NCBI GenBank assembly: GCA_002007465.1
Contig: LNAC01000752.1
Coordinates: 244,413 to 308,412 of the forward strand
DNA: 64,000 bases
Direction of reading: 5' to 3'
DNA from: Ailurus styani
Taxonomy: Eukaryota; Chordata; Mammalia; Carnivora; Ailuridae
Positions within the stretch are counted from its first letter, which is position 1, and the number at the start of each line of letters is the position of its first letter. The position numbers and the translations under genes are program-made. Under the pieces are notes generated by a model that was not told the origin of the DNA, did no database searches, and saw only the letters and a program-made list of their open reading frames with translations. Below, piece after piece: positions 55,145-64,000 of the stretch.

Positions 55145-56421
55145 CTTATTCATTCAACAAATGATTCTAGGACAACTGGATACCCATATGTAAACAAAAT
55201 AAAATAAAGACCTTAGACCCATACATTATACAATGTACAAACATTAACTCACAATGGATCATAAAGCTAAATGGAAAAGCTGTTAACAGTAAAACTCTTA
55301 GAAGAAAGCACAGTAATAAGTCTTTGTGACCTTATATTAGGAAGTGAATTCTTAGATAAGACATCAAGGGCACAAACAACAAAAGAAAAAGCAAATTCAT
55401 TGGACTTCGTCAAAATTAAAAACTTTTGTGATTCAAAGGACATCATTAACAAAGTAAAAAGACACACTCTCTATCTCAAATATCTTCTAAAAACTCTTTA
55501 ACAAATCAATAAGAAGATAAATGACTCAACTGAAAAAATTAGCAAAAGACTTAGATACTTCATCAAAGAAGACATATCTAATCAAAGACGACAATAGCTA
55601 ATAAGCACACGAGAAGATGTTCAATATTAATAAGCACTAGGGAAATGCAAGGAAACCACAATGAAACATCTCTACACACCCTCTAGAATGGCCATAATAA
55701 AAGACGGGGAAGGCTATCAAGAAACTGGAACCCTCATACATTCCTGATGAGAAAGTAAAATGATACAGTCTTTCTAGAAAAGAATTCAGCAATAATTTAA
55801 AAAGTTAAACACAAATATACTATGCAACCCAGAAATTCCAATCCTAAGTGTGTACTCAAAAGAAATGAAAACCTACATACAAAGACTTACATGCTAATGT
55901 TCACAGAAGCATTGCTCGTCACCATCCTAAATTGGAAACGATCCAAATATCCATCACTACAGAACACATAAACACAAGTAGTATCTCCACACAATGGAAT
56001 ACCACTGAAGCATGCTACCATGCAGACAAACCTCAAAAAACATTATACTAGGGGCGCATGGGTAGCTCAATCGGTTGGGCAACTGACACTTGGTTTGGGC
56101 TCGGGTTGTGATCTTAGGGTCCTGGGATTGGGCCCCGTGTCAGACTCTGTGCTCAGCATGGATTCAACTGCTTGTCTCCCTCCCTCCACTCCTCCTCCCG
56201 TGCTTTCTCTCTCACACAAATTTTTAAAAAAAAATTTTTTTTAATTATACTAAATGAAAGAAGCCAGACAGGAAAGATCCCATATTGTATGATTCCATTG
56301 ACATGAAATGTCCAGGAGAGGCAAATTTCTAGAGAAAGAAAACAGATTAGTGGTTGCCCTGGAGTAGAAGTATGACTATAAGAATGATGAAAATGTTCAA
56401 AACTGCTGTGATAATGGTTTC
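55145..56421 (+). mobile_element. Old LINE-1, broken ORF2 3' part
   Basis: After about 55145 the sequence jumps from ORF1 to the ORF2 C-terminal half: ttcattcaacaaatgattct, gacaactggatacccatatg, actcacaatggatcataaag, gacatcaagggcacaaacaa, ggacttcgtcaaaattaaaa, then tgctaatgttcacagaagca and ccatattgtatgattccatt. Most of ORF2 (endonuclease and reverse-transcriptase core) is missing. Interrupted by a SINE (56051) and an LTR (56422). Confidence 0.88.
56051..56243 (+). mobile_element. SINEC, sense, nested in L1 (old head type)
   Basis: Head gcgcatgggtagctcaatcg then gttgggcaactgacacttgg, the older SINEC type with extra divergence. Perfect 9-bp TSD attatacta at 56042 and 56244. The L1 reads straight across once it is removed. 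Confidence 0.94.
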
Positions 56422-56961
56422 TGTATTAGCTTCCTCTGCTACACAACAAGTTACCACAAACTTAGAGGCTTAAACCAACACATATTAATTATCTCACAGT
56501 TTCTCACAGGTCAGAAGTCTGAGTATGGCTGAACTGAGTTCATCAAAGGGTTGGTCAGGCTGCTTTCTCATCTGGAGCTTGGGGTCCTTTCCAAGCTCCT
56601 TGAGTTCCTTGTGGTTGAAGGACTACCGCTCCCCTTTTCTGTAAGTAATTCACGATATGGACGGAAGCTTCTTCAAGGACAGTTGGGAGCACGTCTCTCT
56701 TATAACTATCCCTTTTTAATGGCTTGTGCCTGATGAAATCAGGCCAGCCAGCATAATCTCCCTTTCCATTAACTCATAATTGAAAGGCCTGGAACCTTAA
56801 CTACAAAATCCCTTCATCTTTGCCATATAATGTAACCTGATTATGGGGGTACCATTCCATCATATTCATAGGTCCCATTCACATTTAAGGGAGGATATTA
56901 CACAGGATATGCATCCAAGAGAAAGAATCTTAGAGGCAAGCTTAGAAATCTGCTTCCTGCA
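56422..56961 (-). mobile_element. MaLR-like solo LTR, antisense, nested in L1
   Basis: Starts tgtattagcttcctctgcta, acaagttaccacaaacttag, aggcttaaaccaacacatat, tctcacagtttctcacaggt, and closes near agaaatctgcttcctgca, the reversed layout of the LTR at 47513. No internal retroviral sequence is present. The L1 3' end resumes at 56962. Confidence 0.75.
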
Positions 56962-57070
56962 ACTGACAATTTATAAATTTATTTTTTTAGATCACTGAAT
57001 TATATAATTACCATGGGTAGACTTTATGATATTGAAATTATACCTCAATACAGATGTAAAAATAAAATGT
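56962..57070 (+). mobile_element. Old LINE-1 3' end (continuation)
   Basis: Order: actgacaatttataaattta, atgggtagactttatgatat, gaaattatacctcaatacag, A-rich end. It closes the L1 broken at 56421. Confidence 0.7.
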
Positions 57071-57928
57071 CATGGAAAGCAAAAAGTTGTCTGTAGCACC
57101 ATAATTACATTTTTTACTTGGACTATATTTTTTAAAGTAAATGAACTAAGCCTATCTTTTCTAGGAAATGATTCAACAGAAAAGTTTTTTTTTCCAATTT
57201 GTTGACCATGCCCTTTATAATTTGTTACCCCAATTAACTCACAGTAACCACGTCACACAAACACGCAGTCAACTTTTCCCTAGTTGGGTTTTTTTCCTCT
57301 GTCAGCTTTGTTAGTAATGAATAGAGGCTCACTTAAATTCAAAGTCTTCAGATTTCCAAAGAGAGAGTAGGGTTACCTCCCCACAAGAGTTTCCACTCTC
57401 TGATTTCCCCACCAGGGAGTGGCTCCATTTTGAGTTTTTCTCAAACAAAGTACAAGTAGCAATGTTTAGTCACAGGAAGCCCCCATTTGGCCAGCTGCAT
57501 ACTTCCTAAAATTTCATTCACCCAGAGGTCAGGAACTGTGAGTTCTGGAGTTCTTTATGGTGTCCTGGGAACGTCTTTGAAGTTTGGACACTCACGGTAT
57601 TTTGTGTGCGCTGAGCTGCTCCCTAAAACTAAATGTTTCCTAACTTTGGTCTATTCTGAGAACCTTCAGCCTTTACATAAGAGCTTGCTGTACACAAAAC
57701 ACAGCAACCCTGTGTAATTCTACTTCTGGTGCTATCTCCACACCATGATGCACTGCAAAATCCCTAAGGGGGTGCCCAACAATGTCAACTGGATGGTTAT
57801 CTTGCAGGTTTGTTGTTCTCGAGCTGAAACTTAACTGTTACCATGGAAATAAAACACAAAGGGAGATGTCCATCCCAGAAAATAAAAACTGCTTAGAACT
57901 TAGAACTCTCATTCAAAAGTTTTATATT
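57071..57928. other. Single-copy DNA, no gene seen
   Basis: No recognised repeat or exon; largest frame 76 codons. Confidence 0.45.
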
Positions 57929-57944
57929 AAATGTGGAAGAAACT

Positions 57945-58130
57945 AGGGGCGCCTGGGTGGCTTGGTCAGTTGAGCATCTGACTCTTGACTGAGTCATGAA
58001 ATCGAGCCCCATGTTAGGTTCAGCGCTGAGCGGGGGAGTCGGCTTGGAGATTCTCTCCCTCTGCCCCCTCCCTCAGTCGTGCGTGCCCTCTCTCTCTCAA
58101 ATAAATAAATCTTAAAAAAAAAAAAAACCC
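57945..58130 (+). mobile_element. SINEC, sense, perfect TSD but older head type
   Basis: Head gcgcctgggtggcttggtca then gttgagcatctgactcttga. Perfect 16-bp TSD aaatgtggaagaaact at 57929 and 58131. The older head type with a perfect TSD shows that this lineage stayed active late or that the TSD escaped change. Confidence 0.97.
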
Positions 58131-58146
58131 AAATGTGGAAGAAACT

Positions 58147-58589
58147 CTCCTGCATAATTCATTTTTGTGAAAATAAAAATCTTTCCTGGGCATATGACAG
58201 TTACCTTATTATACAACACATGGGCCACCAATGTGTCAGCAAATTTTAAAAAATGTAATAATTTATATATATATTTTTAAATCAGAGTACTTTTTCTTCT
58301 GCGATCCTATTGATGAAAATGGCCACAGTATCAGGTCACTTGGAGAATCCTAAAAGCTTTATTCAATTATTCAAGGATGTGGTCCCATTACTTGAACGTG
58401 CTATAGATTAAACTATCTACTTTTAACTAAATAGCATCTTCAGGACTGGACTGATGATCGAAAAATGTTCAAATGTTCACCATCGCTAAGGAAAACAAAA
58501 GTGTCTCTTAGAAGTTTGGGTCATAATTTATAACGCACAGCTCATGGAAACTAAAATTCCATTCCATGTCATTTCTCATGGCAGAATAA
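58147..58589. other. Single-copy DNA, no gene seen
   Basis: TATATA run at about 58266. Nothing else recognised. Confidence 0.45.
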
Positions 58590-58736
58590 CATAGTAGCTC
58601 ACAGGGGTTAAGACCAAGGGACAGGGGCCAGACTCCTTGGGTTAGAATCCCAGTTGTGCAACTTAACAGTGGTGCTATTTTGACTCATTACTTAAGCCTC
58701 TGTTTCCTCACCTATAAAATGGGTAAAAAAACATAA
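58590..58736 (+). mobile_element. MIR, sense, 5' part (split)
   Basis: Order: catagtagctcacaggggtt, agactccttgggttagaatc, ccagttgtgcaacttaacag, tgactcattacttaagcctc, tgtttcctcacctataaaat. Includes the B-box side and the conserved core. Confidence 0.9.
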
Positions 58737-58932
58737 AGTAAGGGTTGGCAAATATGACCCACAGACCAAATCTGGACACCACCTATTTTGTAAAGTAAGT
58801 TTTATGAAAATCTAGAAATGCCCATTCATTTATATATTGTCTACGACAGCCTCGGGAGTGATAAAGTGACCTACGAAGTCTAAAATATTGATTCCCTGGC
58901 CCTTTACAAAAAAAAAAATGTGCTAGGCTCTG
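58737..58932. mobile_element. hAT (Tip100-type) non-autonomous element inside MIR
   Basis: Left end agtaagggttggcaaatatg; right end tgtgctaggctctg is its imperfect inverted partner. Interior words gacccacagaccaaatctgg, caccacctattttgtaaagt, gcccattcatttatatattg and tccctggccctttacaaaaa match a well-known mammalian hAT family. The exact subfamily name was not fixed. Confidence 0.8.
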
Positions 58933-59025
58933 ACACAAAGGGTTGTTGTGAAGATCAACTGAGATAATTCATGAAAGGAGCCCCGTATAGTTAACCAACC
59001 AATAAATGCCGTGGATTATTATTTA
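58933..59025 (+). mobile_element. MIR, sense, 3' part (split)
   Basis: Resumes with acacaaagggttgttgtgaa, gatcaactgagataattcat, accaataaatgccgtggatt, attatttattaa, the MIR 3' end. Confidence 0.88.
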
Positions 59026-59490
59026 TTAATAGAAAAGCTTGTAAATTCACCGTGATCTCATTTCCTAAACTTCGGAGAGACCTCTTTCTCTACAGCACCT
59101 CAGCCACAGCCTGCCCAGGAAGTAATGGCTCGGGCTCAGGACGCTCGGCCCCTTTCTTGGATGGAGGTGGCCGAGGCGGTGTGATGTCAGGCTGTGGGGA
59201 ACAGCTGTCGCCGCAGGGCAGGGGGCCTGCTGGGCCACACACAGCAGCTGCCACGAGTCATCCATTTCCAGTAACTGATACTCTGCCATTTCTTGATGGA
59301 GGCTTTCTTGTCACAGGTGTGTGACACATGCATATTCATCACTGGCCCCACTCCTGACTACGTGGAGGAGACGGAAGGAGGGGCAGGGGGCGCGGGGGGC
59401 TGAAATTAGGCTTCAACAATGACCTGAGCAGAGCCCTTTTCCATTTCAGTGGCAGTGACAGCTTTCCCGAAAGACGTATTCTGCTTGTCC
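59026..59490. other. Single-copy DNA, no gene seen
   Basis: A 90-codon frame at 59052-59324 has no domain. Confidence 0.45.
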
Positions 59491-59506
59491 GGAGTCGGAA
59501 ATTTTT

Positions 59507-59715
59507 TTTTTTTTAAAGATTTTATTTATTTATTTGACACAGGGAGAGAGATTACAAGGAGGCAGAGAGGCAGGCAGAGAGAGAGGAGGAAGCAGGCTCC
59601 CTGCTGAGCAGAGAGCCCGATGCAGGCCTCGATCCCAGCCTGGATCCCAGGACGCTGAGATCATGACCTGAGCTGAAAGCAGAGGCTTTAACCCACTGAG
59701 CCACCCAGGCGTCCC
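59507..59715 (-). mobile_element. SINEC, antisense, with a short internal duplication
   Basis: Reversed copy with gacacagggagagagattac and acgctgagatcatgacctga variants. The word gatcccag is duplicated (cgatcccagcctggatccca, from about 59630). TSDs ggagtcggaaattttt (59491) and ggagttggaaattttt (59716), one mismatch. Confidence 0.96.
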
Positions 59716-59731
59716 GGAGTTGGAAATTTTT

Positions 59732-61198
59732 AAATGTGAGTTGAATGTAATAAAACCTACGCTCACCGTTCCAAATAATAAAATGGATCTAAATCCCATT
59801 TCTCCTGGGATGGGCACTGCTAGCTCTGTATGAGGACGTTTGCAAATAAACTCTGGTCAACACCTGATGTTACAATGGTTCCCTCAAGCCTTTCAAACAA
59901 TCTTCACGAAATTGGCTTTTAAGGCCAACATTTAAAATACCTAAAGAGTTTACACTGAGAGCGATTTTCAGAAGGAAACCACGGCCTGTTCCCCGCTCCT
60001 GTTGAGGGCCTTGGACGTTTCACCCCATCAGTGTGTGCCTCACTGCCTCGCAGGGTAAAGGAAGCTGTAAGAACCTGTAAAATTAAAACGGCCCTGATTC
60101 CGAAGTATTTCCTGCTAGATACTGGTGGGTTTTCATTAGCGCCCCGCGACAGGGTCATAAATAAAGTCGAGTCCGCAGCAAGGGAAGAACATCATTACCA
60201 CAAAGAAGCCCCAAATTGGCAAATGGTCTATACGTGAACATGGACTTGAGGAATCGCACACTCAAGAGCTGGAAAGTCCTAGGCGTCCATCCCAAGAACC
60301 TTACTACCAAACTGGCTCGTTGTTCTTATTGAAAACAGCTGGGCCCTTCTTGGGGCACGGCAGCTCGTCAAAGGGCCCTGCACAGGACTTGAGTGGGGCT
60401 TGGCCTTGAAGGAGCTTACCGTCTAAGGCAAGGCTGTCTCTGGTGACGATGAACTCACACCAAGTGGGCAGACATCATTAAGGAGGAACTAAAGTGGTTT
60501 TAGAGTTTCCAATCCATTCACATCAATATTCAAGTTGATTAACAGTACTTGGCAATCCTGTGTCTTCAGACAGGGGTGCTGCCTAAGGACAGTTAGCTGC
60601 AAAATCCTCCGAGGCCATCCTGTCCCCCCACCGCCTTCCCCCCACCTTCCCTCTCCCATCCCACTGAAGCCTGTTCACAGCGCCTAGTCTGGCAGCTCAT
60701 TCAAGCCTTCATTTTCCTCGGCAGGAGGAAATATCAGCAACCATACCATTTTCCAAGTCAAAAGACATCTTCTGATTGGCAAGGAGCAGCAAGGGTACCT
60801 GCAGAGCCTTTCACAAAATACAATCCTTCGTTCCCAGGTGACAACAATTGACATATGAGCAAGTCGGCAAAGCTGGAGTCAGCTGGATTCCAACCAAAAA
60901 GAGTAATCAACTGAGTAGACTATCAAATTCATACATCTGTCCAGTTAATAAAACAAATACGCTCCCTAGCACTGTCAGTATTTCTGGGCTTTAATTCAAG
61001 GTATAGAGACTTTCTAAACAACTGATTTATATACACATACTCCTTTGGTCCACAAAGTAGACACTGATAGATATACAGATATGTAAACCTAGACACAGAC
61101 ATACAAACAAAAAAAGATGTGGTGGGAAGCGCTACTTTCACCCTTTCTTTTTTTGTAAGAGACAGGCTTAGAAACAGGAGACCTTATTATTGCGTTCT
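59732..61198. other. Single-copy DNA, no gene seen
   Basis: Almost 1.5 kb without a recognised transposon. Largest frame 79 codons. No exon recognised. Confidence 0.5.
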
Positions 61199-61556
61199 GT
61201 ATTGGTTTTCTATGGTGGCCATAAAAAGGGGCCACAAGCGGGGCGGCTGAAACAATAGAGAGGTATTGTGTCACAGTCTGGGGGGCAGGAAGTCCAAGAT
61301 CAAGGTGTCGGCAGGGTTAGTTCCTGCCGAGGGCTATGAGGGAGCATCTGTTCCATGCCTCTCCCCCGGCTTCTGGTGGTTCGCTGGCCATCTTGGGTGT
61401 TTCTTGGCTTACAGATCTCCACCTTCCTCTCCACAAGGTGGGTGCCCCCTGGGCCTGTCTCCAACCTTCCCCTTTTTTATAAAACTGAATGACAGCCACT
61501 CCTGACCACCTCATTTTAATTGTAAAGCCCTTATCTCCAATAAGGTCTGATAAGGC
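61199..61556 (-). mobile_element. MaLR/MLT1-like LTR, antisense, truncated
   Basis: Starts tgtattggttttctatggtg, cagtctggggggcaggaagt, ccaagatcaaggtgtcggca, ggcttctggtggttcgctgg and ends near cttatctccaataaggtc, short of the family's other end, where a SINE piece follows. Confidence 0.8.
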
Positions 61557-61560
61557 CAGG

Positions 61561-61689
61561 ATTGGGCTCTGCTCTCAGCAGAGAGGGAGTTTGCTTGAGA
61601 TTCTCTCCCTCTCCCTCTGACCCTCCACTGTTCTCTCTCTCTCTCCCTCTCAAATAAATAAATTTTTAAAAAATAAAAATAAATAAAAT
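61561..61689 (+). mobile_element. SINEC, sense, 5'-truncated
   Basis: Only the 3' part: attgggctctgctctcagca, gattctctccctctccctct, TC run, AAATAAATAAATTTTTAAAA tail. Its tail is the landing site of the next SINE. Confidence 0.85.
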
Positions 61690-61705
61690 AAATCAATAAA
61701 TTTTA

Positions 61706-61892
61706 TTTTATTTTTTAAGATTGTATTTACTTATTTGTCAGAGAGAGAGAGAGCACAGGCAGGCAGAGGCAGAGAGAGAAGCAGACTCCCCGCTGAGCAA
61801 GGATCCCAATGAGGGATTCCATCCCGGGACCCTGGAATCATGACCTGAGCCGAAGGCAGCCACTTAACTGACTGAGCCACCCAGGTGTCCCT
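61706..61892 (-). mobile_element. SINEC, antisense, landed in the tail of a sense SINE
   Basis: Reversed full copy. Perfect 16-bp TSD aaatcaataaatttta at 61690 and 61893, made from the A-rich tail of the upstream copy. Confidence 0.97.
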
Positions 61893-61919
61893 AAATCAAT
61901 AAATTTTAAAAAGATAACT

Positions 61920-62790
61920 ATTTTTTAGTTTTATTGAGATATAATTGACAAAATGTAAGATATGTAAATACATACATGGCAATTTGACACATATACACCG
62001 TGAAAGGATGCCCCCCTCCCCACAGTTAATGAACACATCCATCACCTCAATTTTTTTTTCAGTGAAAACATTTACATTCTACTGTCTTAACAAATTTTAA
62101 TTATACAACACAGTGTTATCAACAATAGACACCAATGATATACATTAGATTTCAGACATTATTTACCTTATAGCTGCAAATATGTACCCTTTTACCAACC
62201 TCTCATTTCCTCCAGTCCTTCCTTGGCAACCACCAAGGCTGCTCTGTTTCTATAAGTCCAGCTTTATTTTAGATTCCACATTATAAGTAATGCCATCTGG
62301 TATTTGTCTTTCTCTATCTGGCTTATTTCACTAAGCATAATGCCCTCCAGGTTCATCCATGTCATAACAAATGACAAGGTTCCCTTCTTTCTCGGGGCTG
62401 AATAATATTCCGTGGTACATATATGTACCACTTCTTCTTTATCCACTCACCTGCTGATGAACACGCAGGTTGTTTCCATATCTTGGCTACTGTGACTAAA
62501 GCTGCAGTGAACACAGGAGGGCAGATACATTTCTGAGATGCTGTTTTCATAATTTCATGCCTGGATTCTGCACAGTGGTCATTTGCTTCCTGGTTTTAAA
62601 TGTGGAGCACAGGCAGGCAGGCGAAGTCACTGAATCCAGAAGGGTACCCTATTTAAATCTGCCGCCGCAGAGCTCTAAATGACAATTTTGTGACCGAAAC
62701 GAGGGGGTTGCTCGATCACATGGCAGTTCTATTTTTTAATTTTTTCAGCGACTTCCATCCTGTTTTCCATAATGGCTGCACCTCTCTGTC
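61920..62790 (-). mobile_element. LINE-1 (L1M) 3' part, antisense, with an interruption
   Basis: Order: tttagttttattgagatata, attgacaaaatgtaagatat, gtaccctttaccaacctct-like text, tggcttatttcactaagcat, tccaggttcatccatgtcat, aatattccgtggtacatata, ccatatcttggctactgtga: the reversed L1 3' UTR and ORF2 end. From about 62575 to 62690 unrelated sequence intervenes; then ttgctcgatcacatggcagt and gttttccataatggctgcac resume L1. ORF2 words on the minus strand (TWMNLEGIMLSEISQIEKDKYQ) confirm the family; the frame is broken. Confidence 0.88.
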
Positions 62791-63402
62791 CTCTGAGGGA
62801 CAAAGGAACAGAATAAATACAGACCGTGATACATACACCGACCTGCTCCCAAGCCTCATTGCACGTGCTTCTCTGTGTCAAACCTCTAAGCATATGCCGT
62901 GTGTGAGCTGGATGAATTTAATATATTAAAACGGTTTCATGCTTTATTGGTTTGTGGGGCTGCTAGTTAGTCATGGCTGACAAAAAGATTACTGACTGTC
63001 CTCTTGAAAATTATGAATAGGCTATGGCTTGAAATAAAGCACAATTAGATCTCAAAAGACTATGAATGATATTGAATACAACCGGAAAAAAGTATTAAGA
63101 CTAAATTTACATCCTTTTTTAATCACATTGGCTCAATCTGACTTTTGCATATATACGATTTGGTGAACGTTAAGAATGTAGTTTGTGTTGTTTGAAAACA
63201 GTCCCACTGTGCAGCATTAAAAAGGGCATCGATCTCTCAGGTTTCAGTGTGAGACTCCTTCATTGCTTCAGAATCAAGCGGACATAGTTACCGCAAAGGA
63301 TGTATGATACATACAGATCTCTGAAGCCAATTCGAGAGAATATTATGGTGAAAACACGGCAGCTGCATTCTCTCTAAAGAAATAGACTGATGCCATCCTT
63401 CT
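62791..63402. other. Single-copy DNA, no gene seen
   Basis: AT-rich; no recognised repeat or exon. Confidence 0.45.
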
Positions 63403-63414
63403 CTCAGTACTTTT

Positions 63415-63603
63415 CTTTTTTTAAGATTGTATTTGTTTATTTGACAGAAACAGAGCAGAAGCAGGGGGAGCAGCAGACAGAGGGAGAGGCCAAAGCGGGC
63501 TCCCGGTGAGCAGGGAGCCCGAAGCGGGGCTCAATCCCAGGATCCCGAGATCATGACCTGAGCTGAAGGTAGACGCTTAACCCACTGAGCCACCCAGGCG
63601 CCC
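63415..63603 (-). mobile_element. SINEC, antisense
   Basis: Reversed copy: taagattgtatttgtttatt, agcagaagcagggggagcag, gagcccgaagcggggctcaa, tgagccacccaggcgcccc. TSD ctcagtac(t/a)tt at 63403 and 63604. Confidence 0.95.
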
Positions 63604-63615
63604 CTCAGTACATTC

Positions 63616-64000
63616 ATTTTTATCTTGATTTCTCATAGTAACACCCTCTTGTGAGGTAACATTGGATGATGAAAAAACTCCATGTTTTGTCTTCATTTTC
63701 GAAAGGGAGAAAAGTACTGAAGCAACTTTTCTGAAGCTGTACGGTAAACTGAGGCTCCTCACCTACGCCAAGCAGGCGGGCGCTTCTCAGATTTCCGTTA
63801 CTTACAAATTTCACACACGATTTTTCTCTACGTGTCTCTCACACCTGGGACCACCGCCTTGACCCCAACCACTACAGAACCCACTCACTGGTTGGGAAAG
63901 GTCGCGCTGTCACTCCATTCACATCTGGGAATATTCAGGGCCAACCAGCGAGGAGAGGACAGTGGGTGTCCCAAGCTGCCTCTGGTCCCGCACCAGCCCT
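63616..64000. other. Single-copy DNA to the right edge
   Basis: The 63640-63780 part has faint MIR-like words (tgtgaggtaac, aaactgaggctcctc). No exon seen before the window ends. Confidence 0.4.

Noticed and set aside
1..64000. CRISPR arrays, operons, rRNA or prophage features
   Set aside because: Direct repeats here are microsatellites, satellite units or transposons; there are no spaced identical repeats, ribosome-binding sites or bacterial genes.

Overview
This 64-kb window is nuclear genomic DNA from a carnivoran mammal, probably a mustelid or a close caniform relative. About forty copies of the tRNA-Lys-derived Carnivora SINE (SINEC/CAN-SINE) lie on both strands. Many have intact target-site duplications (TSDs), and many carry the head variant reading gggttaaagcctctgcc. 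Carnivoran-type LINE-1 3' ends, L2, L3/CR1, MIR, hAT and Tigger relics and MaLR-like LTRs fill much of the rest. Nothing prokaryotic is present: no operons, rRNA, tRNA genes or CRISPR arrays.

I found no protein-coding exon I can support. Open frames are short, lie in low-complexity CA tracts or in L1/SINE DNA, or have no recognisable product. The window is therefore read as intergenic or deep-intronic.

Layout. 1-1.4 kb: antisense L1 ORF2 relic running off the left edge, a unique junction, then a CA-rich tract. 1.4-14.6 kb: single-copy DNA with SINEs, MIR, an L3 relic, a 5'-truncated L1 with TSD at 10.2 kb and an L2 relic. 14.6-15.2 kb: CA-rich tract with a duplicated higher-order unit of about 260 bp. 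15.2-20.6 kb: three consecutive MIRs, a Tigger-like element and a repeat-free AT-rich block that may be a conserved non-coding element. 20.6-27 kb: L1 ends, several SINEs and a CpG-rich patch near 23.2-23.6 kb. 28.5-29.5 kb: a second CpG-rich region. 30.7-31.4 kb: the longest open frame outside repeats and low-complexity DNA (234 codons, minus strand). 34.7-44.0 kb: five single-base N joints, each flanked by locally duplicated sequence. These look like assembly seams, one of which may hide a heterozygous SINE insertion. 46.2-48.7 kb: an L2 split by an inverted SINE pair, an LTR, more L2 and a MIR. 51.4-51.8 kb: a third CpG-rich patch. 53.9-57.1 kb: a layered nest (old L1 with an internal deletion, two SINEs, one LTR). 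58.6-59.0 kb: a MIR split by an hAT element. 61.2-62.8 kb: LTR, inverted SINE pair and antisense L1.

There are no cooperating genes to describe; the functional candidates are possible regulatory blocks. No novel biological system was found. The most informative signals are the nested insertions that give a relative order of transposition, a shared set of SINE variants, and the assembly seams. Repeat family names come from remembered consensus motifs, not from a database search.
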